A stretch of DNA of 64,000 bases from Peribacillus sp. Bi96 (lineage in GTDB: Bacteria > Bacillota > Bacilli > Bacillales > DSM-1321): NCBI RefSeq assembly GCF_918698115.1, contig NZ_CAKKLV010000001.1, positions 1 through 64,000 on the forward strand, read 5' to 3'. The notes beneath the pieces are model-generated. The model worked only from the letters and a program-made list of their open reading frames with translations. It was not told the DNA's origin and ran no database searches. The number at the start of each line of letters is the position of its first letter. Positions within the stretch are counted from its first letter, which is position 1. Of this stretch, positions 18,131-27,021 are shown in pieces. The translations under genes and the position numbers were made by a program.

Positions 18131-20077
18131 TTATAGAGATTCTTTAATGACCTTCTTGTAATGAAATACGGATAGGATTCCGAAGATCGAGTATAATGCC
18201 GTGTATAGTGCCATAACGATGATCATCGGTGTCCAAACTTCGGTCCCGAATAAGAACCATCCTGATTGAACTGCAAAATAACTATGAAATAACCCGACGA
18301 CTAAAGGAATACCGAAATTGAAAACTTGCTTTGCTTGGATTCCTTTTAGTAAGTTACCTTGTGTGAATCCCAGTTTTCTTAAAATGGTATAATTAGATTT
18401 TTCATTTTCACTTTCATCCATTTGTTTGAAATACAGGATACAACCGGATGTGACGAGGAAGGTTAATCCCAAAAAGCCGACGATGAACATGATAAGACCC
18501 ATATTCTTCTTCTGGTTGTTGGACATTTCAAATTGAGAATCATTCACATGTTCTTCTTTAAAACTCATTTTATTGAAGAAATCATTCGCTTTTTCAACTT
18601 CAGCTTCATCCTTCACATCAATGCCGATATTAACGGATGATACTTTTTGGATTTTGGGGTCGACATCCTTTTTCAAACGGTCGAATATCGTTTGGTCTAC
18701 AATGGCAACGGGCAATCCGCCATTCGTGAAGTAATAAGACACGAATGTATCATCTTTCAATCCCATATATGTCTGCGGAATCACTTCATGTTTGCCTTTC
18801 AGCTCAATCTTTCCGGAATCCTTCAAGGACATGACTTTCTCCATCATATTACTGTATCCGCTGAAAAGGGTCTCATCTTCAGCGAGGTTGATTCCTTTAA
18901 CGGATTCATCACTGATGACGGGAACGGTCATGATGTCCGGATCAAAGTTCACTCCTTCCAGGCTGGTTTCCATTATTTCCTTTACATTGACATCCACTTG
19001 AATGACATCTATCACCTTTTCGTCATAATCAATTTTACTGTCGGATAAAGCTTCTTTGAATTTATCCGCATCTCCCTTATCCGTCATCGAAAAATCGGTA
19101 GGGATACTGCTTTGTGCCATTTTCTCCGCTGAGTAGTAGGAGATATAGCTTAATGATAATAACCCGATCGCCAAAGCGGAAACGGTCGTGATGATCGTCA
19201 ATAATACCGCATTCGATTTCATCCGGAACATGATGGATGAAAGGGACAATACTTCATTGATATTCAAATAGCCATTTTTCTTTTTACGGATGATATTAAA
19301 GATGAAGCTTACGGATCCTTTATAGAATAGGTAGGTACCGATGATGACGGTTGCCAAAATGAATATCATGGCCATAAAAAGCTCGGTCATCTGTGTAAAA
19401 GCTCCATCGAATAATTTGGATGAAACGACATAACCGGCAATGATTAGGATGATCCCGAATATCCCAAGAATCATTTCGAACATCGAAACCTTTTTCACTT
19501 TTCCTTCCGTCATTGAAGTCACTCTAAATAATGATAGAATGGTTTGCCTTTTAATGAAGGCATAATTCATCAACATGATGAAAAGATAGATGGCGCTAAA
19601 AACGAGCACGGTTTGAACAAGCGGCTGAAAAGAAAACTGGAGGGTAGCGATCGCTTGAACCCCGGTAATTTTAAATAAAATCATGATGATCAATTTGGAA
19701 GCGGCAAACCCAACGAAGATTCCTAGAAATACAGAACAGAAGTACAGGATTAAGTTTTCCACACTCAGGATACGGAAAATTCTGTTCTTGGTCATGCCTA
19801 TCAATTGGAATAATCCGATTTCTTTACTGCGTCGTTTAATGAAAATGCTATTGGCGTATAAAAGGAATATGGAAACAATCGCAACAAGCAGGATCGATGC
19901 AGCCTTGATGGAGGCGGCCCCTTTGATCGTACCTTCCGCTTTATCCATCGCTGGGTCATATTGCAAGGTGACAAAAGCAAAATAAAGGGAAGCGCTGAAG
20001 ACTAGGGCAAACACATACAGATAATAGTTCTTCAGATTTTTTTTCAAATTTCGAAAGATGAGTTGATTAATGCTCAT
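18131..20077 (-). CDS. bceB: Bacitracin-type peptide export/resistance permease BceB
   Basis: 648-residue FtsX-family permease with the Bce layout: ten membrane helices and a large extracellular domain (roughly residues 310-520) between helices 7 and 8. The N-terminus [23 protein letters not shown] and the C-terminal [11 protein letters not shown] match B. subtilis BceB closely. With BceA it frees undecaprenyl-pyrophosphate-bound bacitracin-like peptides from the membrane and, with BceS, senses transport flux. ATG 20077 is chosen because GGGGTG precedes it and the family starts here. It overlaps the end of bceA by 11 bases, indicating translational coupling. Confidence 0.92.
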   Translation of the reverse strand: MSINQLIFRNLKKNLKNYYLYVFALVFSASLYFAFVTLQYDPAMDKAEGTIKGAASIKAASILLVAIVSIFLLYANSIFIKRRSKEIGLFQLIGMTKNRIFRILSVENLILYFCSVFLGIFVGFAASKLIIMILFKITGVQAIATLQFSFQPLVQTVLVFSAIYLFIMLMNYAFIKRQTILSLFRVTSMTEGKVKKVSMFEMILGIFGIILIIAGYVVSSKLFDGAFTQMTELFMAMIFILATVIIGTYLFYKGSVSFIFNIIRKKKNGYLNINEVLSLSSIMFRMKSNAVLLTIITTVSALAIGLLSLSYISYYSAEKMAQSSIPTDFSMTDKGDADKFKEALSDSKIDYDEKVIDVIQVDVNVKEIMETSLEGVNFDPDIMTVPVISDESVKGINLAEDETLFSGYSNMMEKVMSLKDSGKIELKGKHEVIPQTYMGLKDDTFVSYYFTNGGLPVAIVDQTIFDRLKKDVDPKIQKVSSVNIGIDVKDEAEVEKANDFFNKMSFKEEHVNDSQFEMSNNQKKNMGLIMFIVGFLGLTFLVTSGCILYFKQMDESENEKSNYTILRKLGFTQGNLLKGIQAKQVFNFGIPLVVGLFHSYFAVQSGWFLFGTEVWTPMIIVMALYTALYSIFGILSVFHYKKVIKESL

Positions 20078-20828
20078 TTTGCACCCCGCCCAATACACCT
20101 TGTGTTCTCATGATGTCCTTGAAGAAGGTTTGTCTGGTTTCTTCGCCTTTATTCAATTGTGTATATATTTGCCCATCTTTAATAAAAATGACTCTGCTGC
20201 AATAACTGGCGGCTACTGGATCATGGGTTACCATGATGATGGTCGCTTTGCGCTTTTGATTCATTTCGCTCAGTTTGTTCAATAAATCGGAAGCGGATTT
20301 AGAGTCAAGCGCCCCAGTCGGTTCATCCGCAAAAATGATGCTTGGCTCATGGATGAAAGCCCGTGCTGCAGATGTACGCTGTTTTTGACCTCCGGAAATT
20401 TCATTTGGATATTTATCCTTCACTTCATATATACCCAGTTCTTTCGCTACAGCATCAAACTTTTGTGCCGCATCGTTCTTTGGTGTTTTTGTAATGGATA
20501 AGGGCAGAAGGATATTTTCTTTGACAGTCAGTGTGTCCAATAAGTTATATTCTTGGAAAATGAAGCCCAGATGGTTCTTTCGGAATTCGGCCAGCTTCTT
20601 TTCTTTCATGTCGGAAATTTCTTTACCATCAATCGTAATCGTGCCGTTGCTGATTTTATCGATCGAGGAAAGGACATTCAGCAAAGTCGTTTTTCCTGAA
20701 CCGGAAGCACCCATGATACTTACGAATTCACCCTCTTGTATGCTTATATCGAGACCCTTTAATACTTCTTGTTTATTGAACTTATTACCATAGCTTTTAT
20801 GGATTTTTTTCGCTTCTAATATATTCAT
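20067..20828 (-). CDS. bceA: Bacitracin-type ABC transporter ATPase BceA
   Basis: 253 residues, the same length as B. subtilis BceA and alike from end to end (C-terminus [19 protein letters not shown]). Walker [10 protein letters not shown] at residues 40-48, the signature ISGGQKQR and Walker [13 protein letters not shown] are intact. It drives the BceB permease. Start ATG 20828 has AAAAAAGGAGTG; upstream in-frame ATGs lack a site and would overlap the promoter. It is transcribed from its own BceR-dependent promoter at 20859-20938, behind bceRS. Confidence 0.95.
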   Translation of the reverse strand: MNILEAKKIHKSYGNKFNKQEVLKGLDISIQEGEFVSIMGASGSGKTTLLNVLSSIDKISNGTITIDGKEISDMKEKKLAEFRKNHLGFIFQEYNLLDTLTVKENILLPLSITKTPKNDAAQKFDAVAKELGIYEVKDKYPNEISGGQKQRTSAARAFIHEPSIIFADEPTGALDSKSASDLLNKLSEMNQKRKATIIMVTHDPVAASYCSRVIFIKDGQIYTQLNKGEETRQTFFKDIMRTQGVLGGVQNEH

Positions 20829-20858
20829 AACGATACACTCCTTTTTTTCTATATCCTC

Positions 20859-20938
20859 ATTATAAAAGGCGATGTATTTCTTTTCCTTCGTTTGGCCGAA
20901 CAAAGAATAAAAGCATGTGACACTTTTGTCACATGCTT
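20859..20938 (-). promoter_or_regulatory. BceR operator and bceA promoter
   Basis: At 20911-20938 a perfect inverted repeat has arms AAGCATGTGACA and TGTCACATGCTT around a 4-base centre. It closely resembles the BceR target reported upstream of B. subtilis bceA, as I recall it. On the minus strand TATAAT (plus 20859-20864) follows, with a poor -35 (AGGAAA), as expected for an activator-dependent promoter. The operator lies 83-110 bases before the bceA start codon and overlaps the last codons of bceS. Confidence 0.8.
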
Positions 20939-21933
20939 GTGATATTCACGAATTCATTTCTTTTTGGGAAGGTCAAGGTCATGATCGTTCCCACTCCAAG
21001 CTCTGATTTTACGTCAATGGTGATCAATAGGGACGCTGCCGCGTTCTTGGTTAAATATAAACCCATGCCAGTTGCGGCATTGTCACGATGATTTGTCGTG
21101 GATGTAAATCCTTTATCAAAAATGCGGGGTAAGTCTTTTGGGTCGATGCCTCGTCCGGAATCCTTCACTTCAAGAATCGTTTGTTCGTCTTGGATATAGC
21201 TATTTATCGTAATATCGGCATTTTCGCTGTATTTAATGGAGTTGGTTAAGATCTGCCTCATGATGAAAGCCAGCCATTTGGCATCACTGAGCACTTCGGT
21301 TACATCCAATTGTATGTCGAAGCCAATTCCTTTTTGAATGCACCATGATTGCAGCGTTTTGATTTCATCAAAGATTATGATTTCCAAATCCGCATTCTCG
21401 ATATACAAATCATTTTCGATGAAAGGCATGCGCCGTTGATGGAGCTGTTGATCAAGGAGAAGATGAATGCGCAGCCACTCATACGTCAAATGGGATTTCA
21501 GCAAGTCATCATCCAAGCGGTCAATCATTAAATGCATCGCTGTCAATGGTGTCTTCACTTCATGAATCCAAGATAATAATTCATCCTTCTCCTGCTCTAA
21601 AGTCATTCGACCAATTGAAGCGGATTGCTTCAATAATTCGGTTTGGTTAATGATGCTGTTTTCTATGATTTTTTCGAAAGGGCTTTCTGGTCCGGCTATA
21701 TTCGTTATATCCAGATTGTCTTCCCGCGCTTCTAAACTTTTATAGAAAAACGTTTCTTTTTTATAGCGGAAAATCAAAAAGATACTGAACAGTATCAACG
21801 ATAAAAAGACAATATATAGGATTGGTTTTAACGGAATGGCTGAATCAAGAAAAGCGACAAAGATAATGAATAAATGAAGAAAGATGTAGAATGTGATCCA
21901 GCTGATCCTTTCCGCGAAATATTTTCCAATCAT
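20929..21933 (-). CDS. bceS: Intramembrane-sensing histidine kinase BceS
   Basis: 334 residues: two N-terminal membrane helices with almost no extracellular loop (residues 12-55), the intramembrane-sensing kinase layout, then a DHp helix with phosphorylated His124 ([15 protein letters not shown]) and an ATPase domain ([26 protein letters not shown]). It cannot sense peptides alone; it is driven by BceAB. Its ATG overlaps the bceR stop (ATGA). The last codons overlap the BceR operator for bceA. Confidence 0.92.
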   Translation of the reverse strand: MIGKYFAERISWITFYIFLHLFIIFVAFLDSAIPLKPILYIVFLSLILFSIFLIFRYKKETFFYKSLEAREDNLDITNIAGPESPFEKIIENSIINQTELLKQSASIGRMTLEQEKDELLSWIHEVKTPLTAMHLMIDRLDDDLLKSHLTYEWLRIHLLLDQQLHQRRMPFIENDLYIENADLEIIIFDEIKTLQSWCIQKGIGFDIQLDVTEVLSDAKWLAFIMRQILTNSIKYSENADITINSYIQDEQTILEVKDSGRGIDPKDLPRIFDKGFTSTTNHRDNAATGMGLYLTKNAAASLLITIDVKSELGVGTIMTLTFPKRNEFVNITSM

Positions 21934-22631
21934 GCATTTGCCTCTTCTACTGCGATATAACCCTGGCCAACTTTCGTTTCGATAAAATGCCCCAAACCCA
22001 GTTCATCCAATCTTTTTCGTAAACGGTTCACGTTTACGGTAAGGGTGTTATCGCTTATGAAACGCTTGTCATCCCATAAGCTGTTGATCAATTCTTCCCG
22101 GCTAACGATTTTGTTTTTTTGTTCAATGAGCTTTTTCAAGATGAAAATTTCATTTTTTGTCAATTCGATAGAGCCCGTTTCAGCGGACACAGTATTCTTC
22201 TCATAATCCACTGTAGCACCGCACCAAGTCTTCAATTCAATCTTTTCAGTATTGTAATTATAGACACGGCGAAGCGTGGCCTGTATTTTTGCAATGAGTA
22301 CGTCGAAATGAAACGGCTTCTGGATAAAATCATCAGCGCCAAGCTGCATGGACATCACCATGTCGGTAGGATGATCACGTGATGATAAAAAGATGATGGG
22401 AACATTGGAGTGGGACCGGATCATCCTGCACCAATGAAACCCATCGAACTTCGGCAGCTGTATATCAATGATGACCAAATCAGGTTTAATATCCGTGAAT
22501 TCCTGAACCACTTTACTAAAATCACTAATCCCGTAAATATCATAAGACCATTGTGCCAATCTATCTTTAATCTCATTGAATAACGTCGTATCATCTTCTA
22601 TCAATAAGAGTTTAAACAAAGGTTTCACCAC
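21930..22631 (-). CDS. bceR: OmpR-family response regulator BceR
   Basis: 233 residues: receiver domain with phosphorylated Asp56 (LVIIDIQLPKFDGF) and the switch lysine in DDFIQKPF, then a C-terminal OmpR-type winged helix (residues 130-230, ELTKNEIFILKKL and TVNVNRLRKRLDELG). Phosphorylated by BceS, it activates bceAB through the inverted repeat at 20911. It is the first gene of the bceRS pair, with a 4-base overlap to bceS. Confidence 0.92.
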   Translation of the reverse strand: MVKPLFKLLLIEDDTTLFNEIKDRLAQWSYDIYGISDFSKVVQEFTDIKPDLVIIDIQLPKFDGFHWCRMIRSHSNVPIIFLSSRDHPTDMVMSMQLGADDFIQKPFHFDVLIAKIQATLRRVYNYNTEKIELKTWCGATVDYEKNTVSAETGSIELTKNEIFILKKLIEQKNKIVSREELINSLWDDKRFISDNTLTVNVNRLRKRLDELGLGHFIETKVGQGYIAVEEANA

Positions 22632-22696
22632 ACTTTTTTCTGCTTTTCCTTAGAATTATATAGTAAAACCTTTTAAGGTACTAGAGGAGGGAGGAA

Positions 22697-22801
22697 ATGG
22701 GAGCTGAATTTCTTCTGCTAGAGGAACAACCAGAAGGCTATTACGGGTTGTATGTAAACCACTATTATATTAGAATTGACAATAACGAATGGAGGAAGTG
22801 A
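22697..22801 (+). CDS. Small ORF (34 aa) translationally coupled to yjdM
   Basis: An open frame of 34 codons starts with [19 protein letters not shown] and ends DNNEWRK. It has a very strong ribosome site (GAGGAGGGAGGAA) right before the ATG. The stop lies five bases before the yjdM ATG, and the yjdM ribosome site is made from its last codons. It is not a family I know. It could be a real small protein, a leader peptide for yjdM, or a remnant of a longer gene. The strong start signal is the main support. Confidence 0.5.
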   Translation: MGAEFLLLEEQPEGYYGLYVNHYYIRIDNNEWRK

Positions 22802-22805
22802 ATGT

Positions 22806-23144
22806 ATGTCCGATTTTCCCAATTGTCCTGCATGTAATTCAGAATATACATATGAAGATGGTAGTCTTTTTGTTTGCCCGGAGTGCGCTCATGAGTGGAC
22901 GACAGAAGTAATAACTGATAATAGTGAACAAAAGACTATTAAAGATGCAAATGGAAATGCCTTGAACGATGGTGATACCGTTACAATCATCAAAGATCTT
23001 AAAGTGAAGGGAAGCTCTTCCGTCTTAAAAATGGGTACAAAAGTCAAAAGTATCCGCTTAGTCGATGGGGATCACGATATTGATTGCAAAATTGATGGTT
23101 TTGGTGCTATGAAATTAAAATCCCAATTTGTTAAAAAGGTATAA
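22806..23144 (+). CDS. yjdM: YjdM/PhnA-family zinc-ribbon protein
   Basis: 112 residues: an N-terminal zinc ribbon with CPAC and CPEC pairs, and a C-terminal SH3-like PhnA domain ([36 protein letters not shown]). It matches E. coli YjdM in length and sequence. The family was once named for phosphonate utilisation (PhnA) but is not part of C-P lyase, and its role is unknown. ATG 22806 follows GGAGGAAGTGAATGT. A terminator follows at 23168. Confidence 0.88.
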   Translation: MSDFPNCPACNSEYTYEDGSLFVCPECAHEWTTEVITDNSEQKTIKDANGNALNDGDTVTIIKDLKVKGSSSVLKMGTKVKSIRLVDGDHDIDCKIDGFGAMKLKSQFVKKV

Positions 23145-23167
23145 GTGAACTTAGCCAATAAATAAAA

Positions 23168-23196
23168 GAACGGCCTAATAGGCCGTTCTTTTTTAC
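23168..23196. terminator. Terminator between yjdM and guaC
   Basis: Perfect stem AGAACGGCCTA/TAGGCCGTTCT (short loop) with six T residues after it. Confidence 0.88.
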
Positions 23197-23211
23197 GAGA
23201 ATGGATACTCA

Positions 23212-24195
23212 TTAATAAACTTTGTCACCGTTAAAGATTGAATTCTTAACGACCACATAATCCACATTCCTGATTGCTTCTAACTTGTTTCCTCCGGAGT
23301 ATGAAATGGAAGACTGAAGATCTTGTTCCATTTCCTTCAACGTATCTTCCAAAGATCCTTTGTGTTCGACAAACATCTTTTTGCCTTCAACGTTTTTCTT
23401 TTCACCTTTTTGGAATTCAGAAGCAGAACCAAAGTATTCTTTAAAGGCCTTTCCATCTTTCTCGATCGTTTGACCTGGAGATTCTTCATGTCCAGCAAAT
23501 AATGAACCGATCATGACCATGGAAGCACCGAATCGAACTGATTTAGCGATATCACCGTTCGTGCGAATGCCGCCGTCAGCTATGATTGGCTTGCTTGCCG
23601 CTTTTGCACACCAGCGAAGTGCAGCCAATTGCCAGCCACCCGTTCCAAATCCAGTCTTGATTTTAGTGATGCATACTTTCCCTGGTCCAATCCCTACCTT
23701 TGTAGCATCGGCACCGGCATGTTCCAATTCCCGTACCGCTTCCGGAGTTCCCACATTTCCTGCAATGACAAAACTTTCAGGTAAATGTTTTTTAATATGT
23801 TGTATCATCTTTATCACGGCATTGGAATGGCCGTGTGCAATATCTATCGTAATATATTCAGGGACAATGTTGTCATTTGATAATTGTTCAATGAATCCGT
23901 ATTCTTCTTCTTTAACGCCGACACTGATGGATGCGATTAATTCTCGTGAATGCATATCTTTAATGAAGGTCAGTCGTTTTTCTGGCTCAAAGCGATGCAT
24001 TACATAAAAGTAACCGTTTTCAGCCAAGTAGATGGCAATCTTTTCATCAATGATTGTTTGCATATTGGCAGGTACTACAGGTAACTTGAATGTATGTTTA
24101 CCTAAAGTAACGGAAGTATCACACTCTGAACGGCTATTTACTACACATTTTGCAGGAATTAATTGAATATCTTCATAATCAAACACGTTTTCCAT
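23212..24195 (-). CDS. guaC: GMP reductase
   Basis: 327 residues, close to B. subtilis GuaC. The catalytic Cys loop reads [22 protein letters not shown], the GMP-reductase version rather than that of IMP dehydrogenase, and there is no CBS domain pair. The substrate phosphate-binding region [16 protein letters not shown] is intact. It deaminates GMP to IMP with NADPH, balancing purine pools. ATG 24195 is preferred because AGAGGTG lies just before it; a GTG three codons upstream is part of that site. It is preceded by a 740-bp region that holds two dispersed repeats and the promoter of the next gene. Confidence 0.92.
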   Translation of the reverse strand: MENVFDYEDIQLIPAKCVVNSRSECDTSVTLGKHTFKLPVVPANMQTIIDEKIAIYLAENGYFYVMHRFEPEKRLTFIKDMHSRELIASISVGVKEEEYGFIEQLSNDNIVPEYITIDIAHGHSNAVIKMIQHIKKHLPESFVIAGNVGTPEAVRELEHAGADATKVGIGPGKVCITKIKTGFGTGGWQLAALRWCAKAASKPIIADGGIRTNGDIAKSVRFGASMVMIGSLFAGHEESPGQTIEKDGKAFKEYFGSASEFQKGEKKNVEGKKMFVEHKGSLEDTLKEMEQDLQSSISYSGGNKLEAIRNVDYVVVKNSIFNGDKVY

Positions 24196-24380
24196 GTTAT
24201 GCACCTCTATATACGAATATTTTTGTCTTTTTATATAAAAATTGTTCGCCCACTAGGTAATGTACATCATTTTTGACAGTAAGTCAAAAATTTTAATGGT
24301 TTTATTTTGTTTTTATTTCAGATAGATCGAAAATCCATTACAGGGAAGGAAACTGAAGAATACTCATGTATTTCAGTTTG

Positions 24381-24514
24381 TCGACTCCAGGCACTCGCTT
24401 TCCACGGGCGGTCCGGAAGCCTCCTCGGCGCTCTTTGCGCCTGCGGGGTCTCCCTTGGACGCGTATTCCCGCAGGAGTCTCGTACCTTCCGTTTTCCAAT
24501 CACTTTGTTTTAAA
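24381..24514. repeat. Dispersed GC-rich intergenic repeat, copy 1
   Basis: About 134 bp, GC-rich in AT-rich surroundings, and alignable to the copy at 24571-24710. Shared blocks are ACTCGCTTTC, GGGCGGTCC, TTTGCGCCTG, GGGGTCTCCCT, AGGAGTCT and the tail TTTGTTTTAAA. Blocks such as CCTCCTCGGCGC and GCGCCTGCGGGG can fold back on each other. I recall similar elements between genes in many Bacillus-group genomes. No stable coding frame is shared. Confidence 0.7.
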
Positions 24515-24570
24515 ATTTAGCAATTACCCCTTTTGTCTACTTTTTTGATGGTTGTAAAATTCAAATGGTT

Positions 24571-24710
24571 GGATTTCCACTTCAGGAACTCGCTTTCTGC
24601 GGGCGGTCCAGTAGCCCTCTCGGCGGTATTTGCGCCTGTGGGGTCTCCCTGGGACGTGCTGTTCCCGGAGGAGTCTTGCACACCCGTTCCAATCAACTTT
24701 TGTTTTAAAT
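24571..24710. repeat. Dispersed GC-rich intergenic repeat, copy 2
   Basis: Second copy in the same orientation, with about 75-80% identity by eye to 24381-24514 and the same end sequence (CCAATCAACTTTTGTTTTAAA minus one base in copy 1). The two copies are separated by 56 bp. The rest of 24196-24934 holds the guaC leader and the promoter of the PHP gene. Confidence 0.7.
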
Positions 24711-24846
24711 CTTAGATAAAAACCATTTTGTTGATAAAAAGGGGAGGCGGAAAGGGAGTGGATTTCTTAAATCAACTCGAACGTTTTTATTTGTCTGCAG
24801 CCAGAAATACTTATATATTTTCACCAATCTGTTCGACTTTTACACT

Positions 24847-24900
24847 TTTACGTTTTTTTACATTTTCTTAACGTTGACCGACTTGGCACTAGGTTAGAAT
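24847..24900 (+). promoter_or_regulatory. Pho-box-like promoter of the PHP-phosphoesterase gene
   Basis: Direct repeats TTTACG (24847), TTTACA (24857), TTAACG (24868) and CCGACT (24878), spaced 10-11 bp, precede a -10 TAGAAT (24895-24900). B. subtilis PhoP binds TT(A/C/T)ACA-like hexamers at 11-bp spacing upstream of -10. The offsets from TTAACG to the -10 are identical to those in front of phnG. Tandem placement and parallel geometry are the support; binding itself is inferred. Confidence 0.6.
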
Positions 24901-24934
24901 GATAATAGGTGACGAATAAGAATGGGGGATTGGC

Positions 24935-25792
24935 ATGAAGGTTGAATTACATTGTCATACGAACATTTCGGATGGGTCCAGTTCTTTTGTAGAACTATTG
25001 GAGATTGCGAAAAGGGAGAACATTGGTCATTTAGCGATTACGAATCACGATACAACGATGGGATTGCAGGAGATGGTGGAAATGGGAAAAGATCAAGGAA
25101 TTGAAATCATCCCTGGTATAGAGGTTTCTGGTTATGATTTTGCAAGAGGCCGGCGTGTACATATTTTGGGCTATTTTGTTGAGCATGGACATAAGGCGCT
25201 TGAGGAGCTATGTAATCCATTGATTGAAAAGAGGAATGCAGCTTCAGAAAAAATGGTGGAGCGGCTAATCAATGCAGGATATCAAATAACTTGGAATCAG
25301 GTTTCTAAGTTTAGGGGGGGAACTGGTGTTTATAAGCAACATATCATGCTAGCGCTGCAGGAAGCGGGGTATACGAATTCTATCTATGGCGCTTTGTATA
25401 AGAAAATTTTCAGTCGCGGCCAAAATGGAGAAGAGCCAGGCATTGCTTTTATTCCAATGGAGTATGTAGATGCTATTCTAGCTGTGAAGGCGATTCGTGC
25501 TGCCGGAGGCGTTCCGGTCCTTGCTCATCCTGGACAATACGAGAGCTTTGAAATGATTCCTGATCTTGTAGAAGCAGGACTTGAAGGGATTGAAGTTCTT
25601 CACCCACATCATGGTCATGCAGAAGAGGAAAGGGCGATTCAATATGCAGATCAATATAATCTCATTAAGACAGGAGGTTCAGATTTTCATGGGGAGTATG
25701 GGGATAAACCGAATCGGCTTGGCAGTATGAGCCCTGGAACGGAATGTGTGGATGCTTTGAAATTAAGGAAAAAAAGCATGGCCATTAAATGA
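24935..25792 (+). CDS. PHP-domain phosphoesterase, candidate PhnPP
   Basis: 285-residue PHP-family metal-dependent phosphoesterase. The N-terminus has the HxH motif and following Asp (LHCHTNISDG), then AITNHDT, where the common Asp is Asn. The C-terminal half has LAHPGQY, EVLHPHHG and GGSDFHG, completing a metal site. PHP enzymes of this type hydrolyse nucleotide 3'-phosphates, or, for PhnPP of Eggerthella lenta, the ribose cyclic phosphate made by C-P lyase. It sits upstream of phnF-phnGHIJKML under a promoter matching that of phnG, and no phnP is present. The PhnPP role is therefore likely but inferred. ATG 24935 has GGGGGATT. Confidence 0.75.
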   Translation: MKVELHCHTNISDGSSSFVELLEIAKRENIGHLAITNHDTTMGLQEMVEMGKDQGIEIIPGIEVSGYDFARGRRVHILGYFVEHGHKALEELCNPLIEKRNAASEKMVERLINAGYQITWNQVSKFRGGTGVYKQHIMLALQEAGYTNSIYGALYKKIFSRGQNGEEPGIAFIPMEYVDAILAVKAIRAAGGVPVLAHPGQYESFEMIPDLVEAGLEGIEVLHPHHGHAEEERAIQYADQYNLIKTGGSDFHGEYGDKPNRLGSMSPGTECVDALKLRKKSMAIK

Positions 25793-25911
25793 TGTTCATG
25801 AAAAAAGGAATTTTGCTATGAGAGTGGCCTGCTCATATGCTGGATGAGCAATTTGAAAGACTGAACAAGGCAGGATGGTGTAGAAAAGATTCATAAAATA
25901 AGTATTCTTTT

Positions 25912-25940
25912 GTTCTGGTAATTGACCAGGACTTTTTTTT
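25912..25940 (+). terminator. Terminator after the PHP gene
   Basis: GTTCTGGT pairs with ACCAGGAC (one G-T pair) over a 5-base loop, followed by nine T residues. It separates the PHP gene from phnF. Confidence 0.85.
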
Positions 25941-26039
25941 TACAAGAAAATCATGGTAGCTTCATATTTTCTCATTACACTGACTTTAGCAAGGAAAAAT
26001 AGTATTAGGCAGATCGGATCGTTTAAAGGGGGATTTCTG

Positions 26040-26741
26040 TTGGCGGAAAAAAACTTTCTAGTGGATCATTTGATATCTGAAATTAAGAGCGGGACCTATC
26101 AATTGGATAAAAAGTTACCTTCAGAGCATATACTCGCTGATCAATTTAATGTTCCCAGAATGGTTGTCAGGAAGGCATATGAACAGCTTCAAGATTTAGG
26201 CTTTATCTATTCGAAGCAAGGTAAGGGAAGTTATGTCCAGGAAAGTAAGAAGCAAATTCCGTTAATTCTATCTGGAGATGTTAGTTTCACCGAGAAAATG
26301 AAAGAATTCCAGTTTTCCTTTCAAACGAGTACTATTTATTGCGAAGAAATTTCTTATGATCAGAAGATTTTTCAAAGCCTCGGCGTGGGAAGTGATGACA
26401 AGGTCTTTAAAATTGGCAGGCTTAGGTTAATGGACGATTTCCCGATTGCTCTTCATACATCTTTTGTAGCAAAAACAGCATTTCCTGAAATAGAAAATGA
26501 CGGTCCTGACATTACCTCTATGTTTCAATATTATAGGCAGCGCGGTTATGTAGAATTCGGATCCAGCAGCAGCACACTGAAAGTGATTTTTCCTACTCTT
26601 TTCGAACGGGATATTTTGCAGTGTTCTAGTTTAATTCCACTTTTACAAGTGGAATCATTATGCCGGGATAAGAGGAGCAATCAAGTCCTTGAGCACACGG
26701 TCATAATCTATAGAAGCGATTGTTTCACATATGTTATATAA
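26040..26741 (+). CDS. phnF: GntR/HutC-family regulator PhnF
   Basis: 233 residues: N-terminal GntR winged helix (LPSEHILADQFNVPRMVVRKAYEQLQDLGFIYSKQGKGSYV) and a C-terminal UTRA ligand domain (ERDILQCSSLIPLLQVE). Position directly ahead of phnG makes it the PhnF-type repressor of the operon, binding a phosphonate-related or phosphate-related ligand. TTG 26040 is chosen because AAAGGGGG lies 8 bases before it; the codons upstream of it are not part of the GntR fold. It is separated from phnG by a tandem repeat array and a Pho-box-like promoter. Confidence 0.82.
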   Translation: MAEKNFLVDHLISEIKSGTYQLDKKLPSEHILADQFNVPRMVVRKAYEQLQDLGFIYSKQGKGSYVQESKKQIPLILSGDVSFTEKMKEFQFSFQTSTIYCEEISYDQKIFQSLGVGSDDKVFKIGRLRLMDDFPIALHTSFVAKTAFPEIENDGPDITSMFQYYRQRGYVEFGSSSSTLKVIFPTLFERDILQCSSLIPLLQVESLCRDKRSNQVLEHTVIIYRSDCFTYVI

Positions 26742-26763
26742 AAACTTCCATTCCAGATATCGT

Positions 26764-26902
26764 TCGAATTTACGAGTAAATGCTCCGAATTCACGAGTAA
26801 AAGTACGAAACTCACGAGTAAATGCTCCGAACTCACGAGTAAAAGTACAAAACTCACGAGTAACCCTCGAATTCATGAGTAAAAGCACGAAATCTTGAGT
26901 AG
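26764..26902. repeat. Tandem ~21-bp intergenic repeat (ACTCACGAGTAAA core), seven units
   Basis: Seven imperfect head-to-tail units of about 20-22 bp with core (A/T)CTCACGAGTAAA, alternating between two spacers (TGCTC and AGTAC). On the minus strand the period gives a seven-residue peptide repeat (TREFGAF), but that frame has no ribosome site, overlaps phnF and is taken as chance. It ends 14 bp before the phnG Pho box. Confidence 0.85.
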
Positions 26903-26915
26903 TGTAGACCCGACT

Positions 26916-26980
26916 TTAACAAATTTCATACAAAGATTTACTCTTTCTTAACGTACGTTCACTTGGCAACAAGATACATT
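26916..26980 (+). promoter_or_regulatory. Pho-box-like promoter of phnG operon
   Basis: TTAACA (26916), TTCATA (26925), TTTACT (26937), TTAACG (26948) and TTCACT (26958) are repeated at about 10-11 bp, and a -10 TACATT lies at 26975-26980, 11 bases after the last hexamer. This is the arrangement of PhoP-activated promoters in B. subtilis. Confidence 0.65.
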
Positions 26981-27021
26981 GAAGATGTAGCGGGAAACTA
27001 AAACATTTGGAGGCCAATGGA

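Noticed and set aside
24196-24380. Purine riboswitch before guaC
   Set aside because: Could not find the conserved junction and loop sequences; the leader is too short.
24738-24872. GTG-started ~38-codon frame upstream of the PHP gene (AAAGGGAGTG site)
   Set aside because: The frame runs through the Pho-box hexamers and ends in low-complexity Phe/Thr; chance is more likely.
26658-26888. Minus-strand 76-codon frame with TREFGAF heptapeptide repeats
   Set aside because: It is the translation of the 21-bp tandem array, overlaps phnF and has no ribosome site.
26764-26902. CRISPR array
   Set aside because: Units are about 21 bp, head to tail without unique spacers, and no cas genes are present.
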